DNA from: Impatiens glandulifera
Lineage: Eukaryota > Streptophyta > Magnoliopsida > Ericales > Balsaminaceae
Reading direction: 5' to 3'
NCBI RefSeq assembly: GCF_907164915.1
Contig: NC_061868.1
Location: 49,909,689 to 49,973,688, forward strand
Length of the DNA stretch: 64,000 nt
How positions within the stretch are numbered: position 1 is the stretch's first letter; each line of letters begins with the position of its first letter. The notes beneath the pieces are model-generated. The model worked only from the letters and a program-made list of their open reading frames with translations. It was not told where the DNA came from and did no database searches. Positions 23,241 to 35,645 of the stretch are shown piece after piece. A program made the translations under genes and the position numbers.

Positions 23241-26200
23241 TTAAATAAACTATGCAATTGTATACACCCTCCAATCTAAGTATTCCAATTTTTTTAAAAT
23301 TTTAAAAACTATAATTTTATTAGTTATTTATTTATTTATTTATTTAATAAATAAATAAATATATATTATAAATCAATTAATATATAATTTTATATATTAT
23401 GAATTTTTTATATAGTAAATATTTTAATTATATATATTTTATTTTTTTTTAAATTATAATAAGTTTTTTATTTTTATTTTCTGAGCCACAAAATTTCCTT
23501 TTTGAATGGCCCATAATTCTTGGACCGGTCATAGATGGAACCCAATAAAAAAAGTTCTAATCTAGCCATTATTCTTTTATTTTCACAGTATAAATTATAT
23601 CCCGAATTTGGAGTGGTATTTCAAAATGATATTGTTGAACTTTCCAAACTAATTAATTAATTTATTAATCTAGTTTACAATTCAAATTTATCATTTCTTA
23701 TTTTTTTTTACTTTCATTAAAATACATTAATATATATATATATAAATTATTATTATTATTATTTGTATTAAAATATTTAAATTATTATTTTTATAAATTT
23801 GTTTATTTATATTTTGATATATATATTTAAATTATTTTTGTATAAATTTAATTATTTATATTTTAATATACATATATTTATAAATTTTTATTATTTTATA
23901 TAATTATTTTTAAAATGTTAATGCAATATTATATAAATAAGAATATTTAAACCTAACGACAAAAACATTACAAAAACACAAGTTATCAAAGTGTCACCAA
24001 ATAAACACAAACAAACGAGATTAACAATTTAAGAAATAATTAATAATAAAAAAATAAGTAAAAAAATGTTCACCAACAAATAATCCTGACATAAAATATA
24101 ACGTTAACAATTTCAGAGATGCTAAACAAAATTAACGATTTTATCGACCATTTTCACCGGTTTTTCTGAAAAGACATCATTTTTTATTATAATAATAACG
24201 TCGTGGAGTAAATAAAATATATATTAGATGGTATAAATATTTATATATTAAAATATAAATAATTAAATTTATATAAAATAATATAAAATATATATCATAA
24301 TATAAAATTAAATTTATAAAATAATAATTTAAATATATATATTTAATAATGAGTTTATATTGATAATTTGAACTCAAATATTAAAAACACTCCAATTCAA
24401 ATGTTGAACTGGAGAAACCCTAGTGATTGTTTATCAACTAATAGTTGCTTGATTTTGGAAAAAAAAAATCCATAACAGTTTATAAAAATTAACCTTACTA
24501 GTTTTAAATAATTATTACAAATAATGTTTATGAACTCTCAATTTTCATGCTAAAAAAAATATTCATCTTGAAAAATTTAGATTAAATAAAATTTTATTTT
24601 TACTTATTGAAGACTCATTTATTTTGTTGTTAGTGTAAGAATTATTTTTGTAATTTGACGAAACATTTATTTTATTTTTTTAATTAAAATAATTTTATTT
24701 ATTAATCAATATAAGAATATGGTTTACAAATATAATCTATATTGGGCCCGTTAAATGGAGTGGCGGTGGGCATGCATATGCCTTAGTTAGGCCCATACTT
24801 CAATTTAATGTGTATAGTCCAAACTCCAACCACACATACAGAAGAACAAGATACTTATCTATTTGGAAAAATGGAATTAAATTAAATTAAATTAATGTAT
24901 AGTTATTCACCCTAAGGAAAGTTATAGTTGAAATTTTATTTAATAAAATCACAGCTTTTCTTGATTGTGTCATCTATTGAATGATTTTTACCTTTCCAAA
25001 AATATAAATTATTCTAAAAAATTAAAACTACAAATAAACAACAAACAACCCTTTTATATTTTAAATTCTAAATCAAAATTAGTAATAATACATTAATTTA
25101 TAGTGTAAAAAAAATAAAGAAAGTAAAAGAAAACAATATGATGGGATAAAAACTAAAAACTACAAACTAACTAGGTTAGACTGTGACATTTAGAAAGAGT
25201 CTGAAGACAAAAAAAAAGTACTTATATAATATATAACACATGTTTTTATTTTGAATGACCAACATTAATAAGATAATCAATGCAACTGTTATTCATGAAA
25301 AATGTGAACAAAAAAATGCTCTTGACTTTAGCCAAGAATAGTTAGTTACTTCTATCCTCCACCATCAATATTGTACACTACTTTTAAAGAAGTCTTAAGT
25401 ATTTAGTTAGTTATTTCTACTGTTTAAGAAAAAGTAAGAAATCATGACAATTCACAAAATTTTCTTCATCTTTTAACATTTATTATTATACAATTTTGTC
25501 CACCCTAACTAGGGTTTCTTCGTAAGTTTTGGTTGCTCACAACTGGCCTAGCTAGCTAACAGTATATTTTTGAAAAACCTACTTAACCATAATATTTATA
25601 ATGCAATCTCATCTCATCAATTTTTATTTATTTATAAAAACAGGACAATTTTATTTTAAACTGTGAGGACTCAGAGTTCGGTTTTATAGCGTAAGAACTA
25701 ATAAGCAGGGAAGGATTATGGTGAGCCTTAAAAACAAATTGGCATTGTCTTATGAAAATGAACAAAAATTATGAATAAAACGAATGAAAAACGAAAATTT
25801 TGTCAATTTTTATAAAGTTAGAAAAACAAATAATAAATTAAATTAAAAAAACGAGGGATCATATCACCTCTATACCTTTACGGGATGAATTGAATTTTAC
25901 ATAAACATAACATAGATCTATCCATGCTCATGAGTTCTAGCCTTTACAAAATCGTGATAAAAAGAGTATATATACAAATGATTTTATGATCATGCAACGA
26001 ACCACAAACAATTACAAAATCTCCATTTTTATACTACTTTATTACAAGTTTCTACCTTTAATATGATAGAGGAATGGTTTAGCCAACTATTGACTTAACC
26101 GAGGGGTTTCTTGGATTAATTTAAGTTGATGTACATGTAATATACCCTCAAAAAAACTTTTGAGGCAGGTCATTATTTTAGGAAATGATAAATATTTTAT

Positions 26201-26514
26201 TAGAATAATGTTTGCTTTATTTTATTTATTTATTTAAGTTACTAATTAAGCATTTCTATACTTGTCTTTCTTTTTACCAGCAATGTATTTCTTCGATAAA
26301 CAAAAAAAAGGTTAAAGAATGGAGGCCACTTTAATTTGTTGAGCACTCATAACCTAAAAGCAAAAGGTTGAAAGGGTACAATATGGATGTACAATAATGT
26401 CCAATAAACTAGGTTTTTCTAAGAAACACCCACTTTTAATTCTTTCATGGGGGAATATTTTCAGCATTCTCAATTCAAACTATATGCTTTATTTATTTAA
26501 TAGAAGAAGTATAT
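23241..26514. repeat. 3.3-kb segmental duplication, copy 1
   Basis: Matches 59647-64000 in the same orientation over its whole length, with small indels. The match starts at TTAAATAAA/CTATGCAATTG and continues to the window end in copy 2. Copy 1 lacks the ~1-kb insertion found at 62409-63419 and shows the uninterrupted site near 25970. No long open frame or protein similarity is visible in either copy. The short frames at 26397-26582 and 24377-24177 are not convincing. It may be a large non-autonomous repeat or a plain segmental duplication. Confidence 0.8.
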
Positions 26515-26840
26515 TATATCTTCTTCATATGCCTCCATCTCCAAGGACAATGAGAATCTGGTGCAAGGTAAAAGTCACTTAATTCATCCCTTATCTAAAA
26601 ACTTTAGTATAATACTTCATCAACACACAATATCCATTATTTGTGCTGAAAAACATCTTCAAATGGGCAATTTAATTTCAAAGAACATAAACATAGACGA
26701 TTCCATGTACATGCATGGAGAAGATATAAAGCTAATCAAACTTTAATTCTACTAGCTAGTAAATACTTCAATATTATTTCCTTAATTAAGATTCACATTA
26801 TTCTTCACCCTCTACTAGATCAAGAAACCATGAAATAAAT

Positions 26841-29075
26841 TTACATAACACACAATTGTTGAGCCGCCTTTTTTGCTGCTGCCTTTCTCTTTTTCGTTTC
26901 ACCGCGCGTTGTATGAATAGCCGGAGATGTAGTCTGTTCCGTTAAGTCCGAATTTGCATTTTCCTCTGCATTAACCCTTCAGGCCATTTCTGCTTCCGCT
27001 TGTTCTCTTTCCTTCAAGACCCGTACTCTTTCATTTTCTTCTTCTTGAAGTTTCAAGGCTGCCAATTCATTCTCTTTGATTCGCGCTTCATCGACTGATA
27101 TCTTAGCCGCTATAAACTCTTCAAGTTGTGCCGAGACTGCCTTTAGAGAGGAGTCGGTTTGAGCACTTCTTACTTCAAGTGTTGCGATCTTTTGATCTGT
27201 CGAGTCAAGCCGCTAGATTGTAGACTCGGTCAACCGATGAGATGATGTTTGTGTTTGTTCTTCCATCTTTGCCATCCACGGTGCAATAGCATCTCAGAAG
27301 AATTCCTCGAAGCATGCCTTTATCATTTCTCTAGACATGCCAGATTCCATCGGAGGATCGTTGCGTGGAGGATCATTATAATCGGACACCAGATCATCCG
27401 TCTCAATGTTAGTGTGTTGTCGGTCAGAGGACTTACTTGAAGAAGTCCTGGCCGGGGACTTTGATGGAGAAGAATTGCTGACTTCCTTTGAAGGTTGACC
27501 GGCGTCAGGCTCTGACCTTTGCGCTCTATCCTCATCATTAGGATCTGACCGAGAGGGGTGGGTAACTTCATCTTCCTGATCGGTCTCTGATTCCAACCGG
27601 GTTATTGTTTCTTCCAATTCCTGAGCCGATTTCTGTAGTGCCTCCAGCACCATCTGATCAATGATAGTCTTATAATTTGGTGGTTGTTGTTGTAAGTCGA
27701 GGATGTGTTCGGTGACTTCTATAAACCTGACATGTGTTTCCACGAGCGATCCTCTCTTGAGAGCAACCGCAACTTTTCTTGTTTTTGCCAGATCAGAGAC
27801 CAAATTTTCAAGTTCCACCAGCGTTTCCCACTTCAGATGGGCGGGACAGTGTGGAATCATATCGGCGAATCCGATGTCCGCTCTCATAGAAGCCCATTCA
27901 TAAAAGATGTTGCTTCGTTCGTGCGCCTTCTTAGTAACTTGCTTTAGGACTTGGGTGATAACAATATCCCCAATAATCTTTAGTACGTCTTCCGCAGTTT
28001 CCGGTTGTCCGTCCGGACCGGTTTCGTGTTCAGCATTCTCCTCTGGATGATCTTCATCATCATCCGCATAATCAACCAGTTTCTCCTTCCCTTTGTTGCT
28101 TGCCATGTCAGCATTGTTTGACTGATCTTTCTCGGTTTCTTTGTTAGGAGACTTAGGAGAAATTTTTTCTTGATGTGCCGAGCCGTCCTTAGAGCGGCTA
28201 GAAATACTGGCCGTGGAAACGATCGGATTTGGAACATGTGTCTGAACATCCACTGACCCGGATGCTTAAGGAGCCGATTTTGTTCTTTCGCTTCCGGTTT
28301 CTTCTGCCACTAGAGCTTTCTTCTTCTTTGGTTGGGTTTTCCTGACCTGAGTCCTTGGCTGCTTAACTGCCGAGACTTTCTTGCCTGTTTTCGTAAAGTG
28401 AACAGATTTTACTATCTTACTGCTTGGGAGGAAAATTCCTGGACCGGTTTGAATGTTGAGATGAAATAGAAGTTTGTCGAGTGGAATAGCATATTCCTGA
28501 GATCGGTTGGACTTAGGATCCACCATCTCGCATAAGTTAGAAAAGATCACCTCGGCCCAGTTGATTTTTTCTCCTTTGACGATTGCGGCCATTGTTTCAA
28601 TCTTGAGACTGGTGAGGCTATCAAAGTTTCCTCCCCTTGCCTAAATTGACATTGAGATGATGTCGCATAGCGGCCTGTATTCCGGTTTTAGGTCTCCTTT
28701 CTTGCCGGAAACCACCATCGGTTCGTTGATGCAGGATATGTCAAAATAAACCGCCAGGATTTCATTTTCATTTCCATCCTCGGTGAAATCATGACCCTCT
28801 ATTGGCAATTGAAACACATCAGCAAGTGTTTCCTTAGTAACCTCAAAGGTCCGTCCACAGACCGTCGTAGTGATGGTTTCGTCTTTTAATGTTGCATTTG
28901 TGAAGAACTCCGTCACCGACTCTTGATAGATGACGAACATGCCGTTCAAAAAGTTTTCCAGACCCGAGACTGAGATCAGTCATAGGACGTATCGAGCCTC
29001 TTCTGAACCATTGCTTCGAATCTCCTCGAAGTCGACTTGCACGATGTGGAAAAAAAGAGCGAAATCACGACCCAT
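26841..29075 (-). pseudogene. Transposon-associated plant protein, one 744-codon frame with six nonsense codons
   Basis: From ATG 29075 to TAA 26841 a single frame runs 744 codons with no frameshift but six in-frame stops: TGA 28982-28980, TAG 28643-28641, TAA 28268-28266, TGA 27296-27294, TAG 27215-27213 and TGA 26981-26979. Each is one C-to-T or G-to-A step from Arg, Gln or Trp. The N-terminal third (VYFDISCINEPMVVSGKK, later KINWAEVIFSNLCEMVDP) resembles repeat-borne proteins I remember from Gesneriaceae genomes, called putative plant transposon proteins. A Lys-rich linker, an acidic Ser/Glu/Asp middle and a long Glu/Lys/Gln coiled-coil-like segment (about codons 600-700) follow, then a basic tail (KKRKAAAKKAAQQ). 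A clean TATA box lies about 105 bases upstream of the ATG. The function of the family is unknown to me. The original protein was probably a transposon-encoded structural or accessory protein. Confidence 0.75.
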
Positions 29076-29178
29076 TTTGAGTGTTCGAAGTTTGATCGAA
29101 ATCTTGAACGTTTTAAGAGTGATTGCAAGAGAGAGAAAGCAGAGAGCGTAACATTGAATTTGTGAGGAAGTGAAGTGT

Positions 29179-29186
29179 ATTTATAG
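29179..29186 (-). promoter_or_regulatory. TATA box for the 744-codon pseudogene
   Basis: On the minus strand this reads TATAAATA in the context GGTCTATAAATACACTTC, a near-ideal plant TATA box about 105 bases upstream of the ATG at 29075. This suggests the frame was once a transcribed gene. Confidence 0.6.
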
Positions 29187-29608
29187 ACCGTGTGGGATGC
29201 GTCTCAGAATGCAAACCGGTGCATTGAAAAATGTGAACTATCACATCAAAGAAAAGGCGCCAAAGTTTCCCTCCAAAACTGTTGGCGACAACTTTGAGCG
29301 GTAACATTTTGATGAGCGGTGAAATTTTGATAATATGTAATGGTGGAATCGGCAAAGATTTTTATTTATAAGAAAAGAAAAACATTGACATAATCGAAAT
29401 AAAACCGATGTTGACTAACATAATAAAGATAAAACCGACATGACATCGGTTGGAAAAGCATGAACGGTGAAGTAACAAAACCATTCCAGAAAGAACCTAG
29501 TGAATTAACCTATTAACCATCCTGGTCATCTTCTCTTTCGCCGATTCCTTGGTGAGGACATTTGATGGATTCACCGGTGATCCCGGTCCAAGACTTGGAT
29601 CGGTTGAT

Positions 29609-30000
29609 TCAGCTTAGCTGGGAAGCGTAGCCGAGCCTTTTCTTGGTTATGACCATTGTTTCCAGGTTTTCAAAAATGACCGAGGCCCAGTTGATTGGAG
29701 TTGGACCGACGATATAGGTCATCATATCGAAGGCCTTTTTGGTGTAGTTCTGATTTGGAACCTGACACAGAATAAATCGGTTGATGATCTCATAAAGTAA
29801 TTGAATGTGAGGGGCAAGTTGGACTTTGGGGTCGTTGTTTGAAACCGGATTATTAGAAATGGAGAACAGGTCAACATACTCATCATGCGTTCCGTTCACC
29901 CGGGGGGAAATCCGAGAATCCCTCAGTCGGGAGATTGAACATTTCAGCAATGGTATCTTCGGGGTAATCCTTGAATCTGATTGGTTGAGCATAGAATCAA
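29609..30000 (-). pseudogene. Second, more decayed member of the same transposon-associated family
   Basis: The main frame (29992-29609) contains YVDLFSISNNPVSNNDPKV, then PHIQLLYEIINRFI and INWASVIFENLETMV, parallel to INWAEVIFSNLCEMV in the larger pseudogene. The preceding piece (about 29980-29905) reads in another frame as IAEMFNLPTEGFSDFPPGE, parallel to LADVFQLPIEGHDF. At least one frameshift therefore separates the two pieces. Readable similarity fades below 29609 after LGYASQLS, a stop and a short tail. It lies head-to-tail with the first copy on the same strand and ends at the boundary of the 1.5-kb array. Confidence 0.6.
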
Positions 30001-31088
30001 CATAGCATTAAATGCGGTTTAAGCTTCCAAGGCATGGAGCAGACCAGCTTTGATTTGTCTTTGCTTGATTATGGCAACTGTCGGTTGGACAGTTGCCTGC
30101 ACCTGGGTTGTTGTTCCTTTGACTTGTACCAAAATGGTAATTGTTTCTTCAGACAATCTTATGCAGCCTGCAGCATATCATCAGACTTGAACCAATATGG
30201 CAATATCACAGTCTAAGGCTTTGATGTCATCTTCTGCATATACCCAAAGTGTTTGTTTGCACCAATTTGTACATTGTTCTCAATTTGATATTCTTGATTT
30301 CTTTCTCTAAGTAGTCTTCTCGTTGGATTTGTTCTTTGGATTTGGATTAAGTATTTCATTCCAACTGATCATGTTAGCCGGTTGTTCACTTCAACCGGAT
30401 GACTTCAGGTTTAGGGTTTTTGATTATTTGGCCGGTTGCGATTCTTGACCGTTCGGAGTTCTTGACCGTTCCCGCATAATAAGTTTGTTAAGTTAAACTT
30501 TTATTTAACCGGTCAATTTTATCTAACACCTATATTATTTTAAAACTTTCATATTATTATTAAAATATGATATTATTTTTAAAAAAATGAGACATAAAGT
30601 TTGATTATTAATATTTTTTCTTAAATAAGTTTAAGCCTATGTTACATCCACTATATCTATTTTGTATTATAATTGTTTGGTAAGGAATCACAAATAAAAA
30701 TATAATTCAATATTTCAGGTAAGATAAATATCTAAGCTCAAGAATTCCTTGGGAATTGTTTTTTTAACAAATGAGTTAAAATACTTAAATAAAATTGATT
30801 AAACATAAATAAAAAGTTAGAGACGGATGAAAATAGATAACATAGGCTTACAAACACGATTCATTGAGAATAAACAACTTAAAAGATAAAATGAGTTCGA
30901 AGATAGAAATGAAAAGAGGAAGTACTTAGCTAGTCCGCCTTGTCCTCATTGTCGGCATTGTACTCATTGGCCGACTTGCCCGCCCTCTCCAACTTGGCCA
31001 ATTTTTTGGAAGCTTTTGCTGCAGTCCTGGCGGCGCCACTTGCATCGGTTGTAGATTGGAGGGCAACTAAATCGTCGACCGTTACAAT

Positions 31089-31262
31089 CTAGGTATATTT
31101 ACATGCCTTTGATGCGTCCTTCGCTGATTTTGTCATGCGAAACGTCCTCAATGATGAGATTGCAGATGACCTTGAAGTGCTGGTTTTGGATTTGGACGCG
31201 TCATGAGGCCCGGCTTCTTCCATCTCAACGTCAGCTTCTTCCATCTCAACGTCGTTGTTCAT
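31089..31262 (-). CDS. Small ORF of array unit 1 (57 aa), spliced leader upstream
   Basis: Unit 1 of six. On the minus strand a TATA box (TATATATTAAA, about 31446-31436) precedes a ~30-base leader exon ending GATTCGAAG (31378). A 115-base GT-AG intron (31377-31263) follows, and its acceptor TTCCAG directly abuts the ATG at 31262. The product starts MNNDVEMEEADVEMEEAG, an exact internal duplication, then becomes Ser/Thr/Lys-rich (HDASKSKTSTSRSSAI) and basic, ending SKACKYT at a TAG shared by all units. The frame stays open beyond the stop for 52 more codons (VTVDDLVALQSTTDASGAA, later SKKLAKLERAGKSANE) to TAG 30930, so the ancestral protein may have been about 110 residues. I do not recognise the family. 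Promoter, intron and ORF together look like a real small gene, intact or recently disabled. Confidence 0.45.
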   Translation of the reverse strand: MNNDVEMEEADVEMEEAGPHDASKSKTSTSRSSAISSLRTFRMTKSAKDASKACKYT

Positions 31263-32591
31263 CTGGAATAAAAAAAGGAAATTATTGAAAACGAGCTTAT
31301 ATATATTTTTTCTTCTCCAAATCAAAACAAGAGAAAGAAGAATAAAAGAAAAGAAGTATGAAACTGGAGAGGGTTACCTTCGAATCGTCAATCACACTCT
31401 TCTTTTCTCATTTCCTTCTATTGGAAGAGGAGGTGTTTAATATATAGCGGATGAGAACTCTTGCTTGCTTGTTGCCCCTTCCTCGTGTCTCTGTTAAGGT
31501 AGGTTGTTAGGGTTACTAGAAAAAGAATGAAAGGGATAGGATTTGGAGCAGACCAGCTTTGATTTGTCTTTGCTTGATTATGGCAACTGTCGATTGGACA
31601 GTTGCCTGCACCTGGGTTGTTGTCCCTTTGACTTGTACCAAAATGGTAACTGTTTCTTCAGACAATCTTCTGTAGCCTGCAGCATATCATCAGACTTGTA
31701 CCAATATGGCAATATCACAGTCTAAGGCTTTGATGTCATCTTCTGCATATACCCAAAGTGTTTGTTTGCACCAATTTGTACATTGTTCTCAATTTGATAT
31801 TCTTGATTTCTTTCTCTAAGTAGTCTTCTCGTTGGATTTGTTCTTTGGATTAAGTATTTCATTCCAACTGATCATATTAGCCGGTTGTTCACTTCAACCG
31901 GATGGCTTCAGGTTTAGGGTTTTTGATTATTTGGCCGGTTGCGATTCTTGACCGTTCGGAGTTCTTGACCGTTCCCGCACAATAAGTTTGTTAAGTTAAA
32001 CTTTTATTTAACCGGTCAATTTTATCTAACACCTATTTTATTTTAAAACTTTCATATTATTATTAAAATATGATATTATTTTTAAAAAAATGAGACATAA
32101 AATTTGATTATTAATATTTTTTCTTGAATAAGTTTAAGCCTATGTTACATCCACTATATCTATTTTGTATTATAATTGTTTGGTAAGGAATCACAAATAA
32201 AAATATAATTCAATATTTCAGGTAAGATAAATATCTAAGCTCAAGAATTCCTTGGGAATTGTTTTTTTAACAAATGAGTTAAAATACTTAAATAAAATTG
32301 ATTAAACATAAATAAAAAGTTAGAGACGGATGAAAATAGATAACATAGGCTTACAAACACGATTCATTGAGAATAAACGACTTAAAAGATAAAATGAGTT
32401 CGAAGATAGAAATGAAAAGAGGAAGTACTTAGCTAGTCCGCCTTGTCCTCATTGTCGGCATTGTCCTCATTGGCCGACTTGCCCGCCCTCTCCAACTTGG
32501 CCAAATTTTTGGAAGCTTTTGCTGCAGTCCTAGCGGCGCCACTTGCATCGGTTGCAGATTGGATGGCAACTAAATCGTCGACCGTTACAAT

Positions 32592-32765
32592 CTAGGTATA
32601 TTTACATGCCTTTGATGCGTCCTTCGATGATTTTGTCATGCGAAACGTCCTCAATGCTGAGATTGCAGATGACCTTGAAGTGCTGGTTTTGGATTTGGAC
32701 GCGTCATGAGGCCCGACTTCTTCCATCTCAACGTCAGCTTCTTCCATCTCAACGTCGTTGTTCAT
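32592..32765 (-). CDS. Small ORF of array unit 2
   Basis: Same structure as unit 1, including leader exon, intron, TATA box and the shared TAG. Differences by eye are Ala-to-Val in the acidic repeat (EEVGPHD), Ser-to-Ala (AISALRTF) and Ala-to-Ser (TKSSKD). Confidence 0.42.
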   Translation of the reverse strand: MNNDVEMEEADVEMEEVGPHDASKSKTSTSRSSAISALRTFRMTKSSKDASKACKYT

Positions 32766-34117
32766 CTGGTATAAAAAAAGGAAATTATTGAAAACGAGCT
32801 TATATATATTTTTTCTTCTCCAAATCAAAACAAGAGAAAGAAGAATAAAAGAAAAGAAGTATGAAACTGGAGAGGGTTACCTTCGAATCGTCAATCACAC
32901 TCTTCTTTTCTCAACTCCTTCTATTGGAAGAGGAGGTGTTTAATATATAGCGGATGAGAACTCTTGCTTGCTTGTTGCCCCTTCCTCGTGTCTCTGTTAA
33001 GGTAGGTTGTTAGGGTTACTAGAAAAAGAATGAAAGGGATAGGATTTGGAGCAGACCAACTTTGATTTGTCTTTGCTTGATTATGGCAACTGTCGGTTGG
33101 ACAGTTGCCTGCACCTAGGTTGTTGTTCCTTTGACTTGTACCAAAATGGTAACTGTTTCTTCAGACAATCTTCTGTAGCCTGCAACATATCATCAGACTT
33201 GTACCAATATGGCAATATCACAGTCTAAGGCTTTGATGTCATCTTCTGCATATACCCAAAGTGTTTGTTTGCACCAATTTGTACATTGTTCTCAATTTGA
33301 TATTCTTGATTTCTTTCTCTAAGTAGTCTTTTCGTTGGATTTGTTCTTTGGATTTGGATTAAGTATTTCATTCCAACTGATCATGTTAGCCGGTTGTTCA
33401 CTTCAACCGGATGGCTTCAGGTTTAGGGTTTTGATTATTTGGCCGGTTGCGATTCTTGACCGTTCGGAGTTCTTGACCGTTCCCGCACAATAAGTTTGTT
33501 AAGTTAAACTTTTATTTAACCGGTCAATTTTATCTAACACCTATTTTATTTTAAAACTTTCATATTATTATTAAAATATGATATTATTTTTAAAAAAATG
33601 AGACATAAAATTTGATTATTAATATTTTTTCTTGAATAAGTTTAAGCCTATGTTACATCCACTATATCTATTTTGTATTATAATTGTTTGGTAAGGAATC
33701 ACAAATAAAAATATAATTCAATATTTCAGGTAAGATAAATATCTAAGCTCAAGAATTCCTTGGGAATTGTTTTTTTAACAAATGAGTTAAAATACTTAAA
33801 TAAAATTGATTAAACATAAATAAAAAGTTAGAGACGGATGAAAATAGATAACATAGGCTTACAAACACGATTCATTGAGAATAAACGACTTAAAAGATAA
33901 AATGAGTTCGAAGATAGAAATGAAAAGAGGAAGTACTTAGCTAGTCCGCCTTGTCCTCATTGTCGGCATTGTCCTCATTGTTGGCATTGTCCTCATTGGC
34001 CGACTTGCCCGCCCTCTCCAACTTGGCCAAATTTTTGGAAGCTTTTGCTGCATTCCTGGCGGCGCCACTTGCATCGGTTGCAGATTGGAGGGCAACTAAA
34101 TCGTCGACCGTTACAAT

Positions 34118-34291
34118 CTAGGTATATTTACATGCCTTTGATGCGTCCTTCGATGATTTTGTCATGCGAAACGTCCTCAATGCTGAGATTGCAGATGACC
34201 TTGAAGTGCTGGTTTTAGATTTGGACGCGTCATGAGGCCCGACTTCTTCCATCTCAACGTCAGCTTCTTCCATCTCAACGTCGTTGTTCAT
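34118..34291 (-). CDS. Small ORF of array unit 3
   Basis: Same arrangement as units 1 and 2, with the shared TAG at 34118-34120. Just upstream of the ATG the intron end reads TTAATTCCAAATG instead of TTATTCCAGATG. The acceptor AG is therefore lost (AG to AA), so splicing of this copy may be impaired. The region beyond the stop carries an extra copy of the 18-base internal repeat. Confidence 0.38.
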   Translation of the reverse strand: MNNDVEMEEADVEMEEVGPHDASKSKTSTSRSSAISALRTFRMTKSSKDASKACKYT

Positions 34292-35645
34292 TTGGAATTA
34301 AAAAAAGGAAATTATTGAAAACGAGCTTATATATATTTTTTCTTCTCCAAATCAAAACAAGAGAAAGAAGAATAAAAGAAAAGAAGTATGAAACTGGAGA
34401 GGGTTACCTTCGAATCGTCAATCACACTCTTCTTTTCTCAACTCCTTCTATTGGAAGAGGAGGTGTTTAATATATAGCGGATGAGAACTCTTGCTTGCTT
34501 GTTGCCCCTTCCTCGTGTCTCTGTTAAGGTAGGTTGTTAGGGTTACTAGAAAAAGAATGAAAGGGATAGGATTTGGAGCAGACCAACTTTGATTTGTCTT
34601 TGCTTGATTATGGCAACTGTCGGTTGGACAGTTGCCTGCACCTAGGTTGTTGTTCCTTTGACTTGTACCAAAATGGTAACTGTTTCTTCAGACAATCTTC
34701 TGTAGCCTGCAACATATCATCAGACTTGTACCAATATGGCAATATCACAGTCTAAGGCTTTGATGTCATCTTCTGCATATACCCAAAGTGTTTGTTTGCA
34801 CCAATTTGTACATTGTTCTCAATTTGATATTCTTGATTTCTTTCTCTAAGTAGTCTTCTCGTTGGATTTGTTCTTTGGATTTGGATTAAGTATCTCATTT
34901 CAACTGATCATGTTAGCCGGTTGTTCACTTCAACCGGATGGCTTCAGGTTTAGGGTTTTTGATTATTTGGCCGGTTGCGATTCTTGACCGTTCGGAGTTC
35001 TTGACCGTTCCCGCACAATAAGTTTGTTAAGTTAAACTTTTATTTAACCGGTCAATTTTATCTAACACCTATTTTATTTTAAAACTTTCATATTATTATT
35101 AAAATATGATATTATTTTTAAAAAAATGAGACATAAAATTTGATTATTAATATTTTTTCTTGAATAAGTTTAAGCCTATGTTACATCCACTATATCTATT
35201 TTGTATTATAATTGTTTGGTAAGGAATCACAAATAAAAATATAATTCAATATTTCAGGTAAGATAAATATCTAAGCTCAAGAATTCCTTGGGAATTGTTT
35301 TTTTAACAAATGAGTTAAAATACTTAAATAAAATTGATTAAACATAAATAAAAAGTTAGAGACGGATGAAAATAGATAACATAGGCTTACAAACACGATT
35401 CATTGAGAATAAACGACTTAAAAGATAAAATGAGTTCGAAGATAGAAATGAAAAGAGGAAGTACTTAGCTAGTCCGCCTTGTCCTCATTGTCGGCATTGT
35501 CCTCATTGTCGGCATTGTCCTCATTGGCCGACTTGCCCGCCCTCTCCAACTTGGCCAAATTTTTGGAAGCTTTTGCTGCAGTCCTGGCGGCGCCACTTGC
35601 ATCGGTTGCAGATTGGAGGGCAACTAAATCGTCGACCGTTACAAT

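Noticed and set aside
26397..26746. Two 61-codon plus frames at the end of duplicated segment copy 1
   Set aside because: Low-complexity composition, no splice-consistent continuation, and the corresponding copy 2 region does not add support.
26841..29075. Six in-frame stops read as recoding or an alternative genetic code
   Set aside because: All three stop codons are involved, in a repeat-borne gene of a plant nuclear genome; decay by C-to-T change is far simpler.
29113..29355. 80-codon minus-strand frame upstream of the 744-codon pseudogene
   Set aside because: It overlaps the TATA box and leader of that gene and has no protein-like features.
31543..31725. 60-codon plus-strand frame (EQTSFDLSLLDYGNC...) repeated in every array unit
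   Set aside because: Only unit 1 has an ATG; the other five would begin with TTG. Preservation is explained by unit identity, not by coding.
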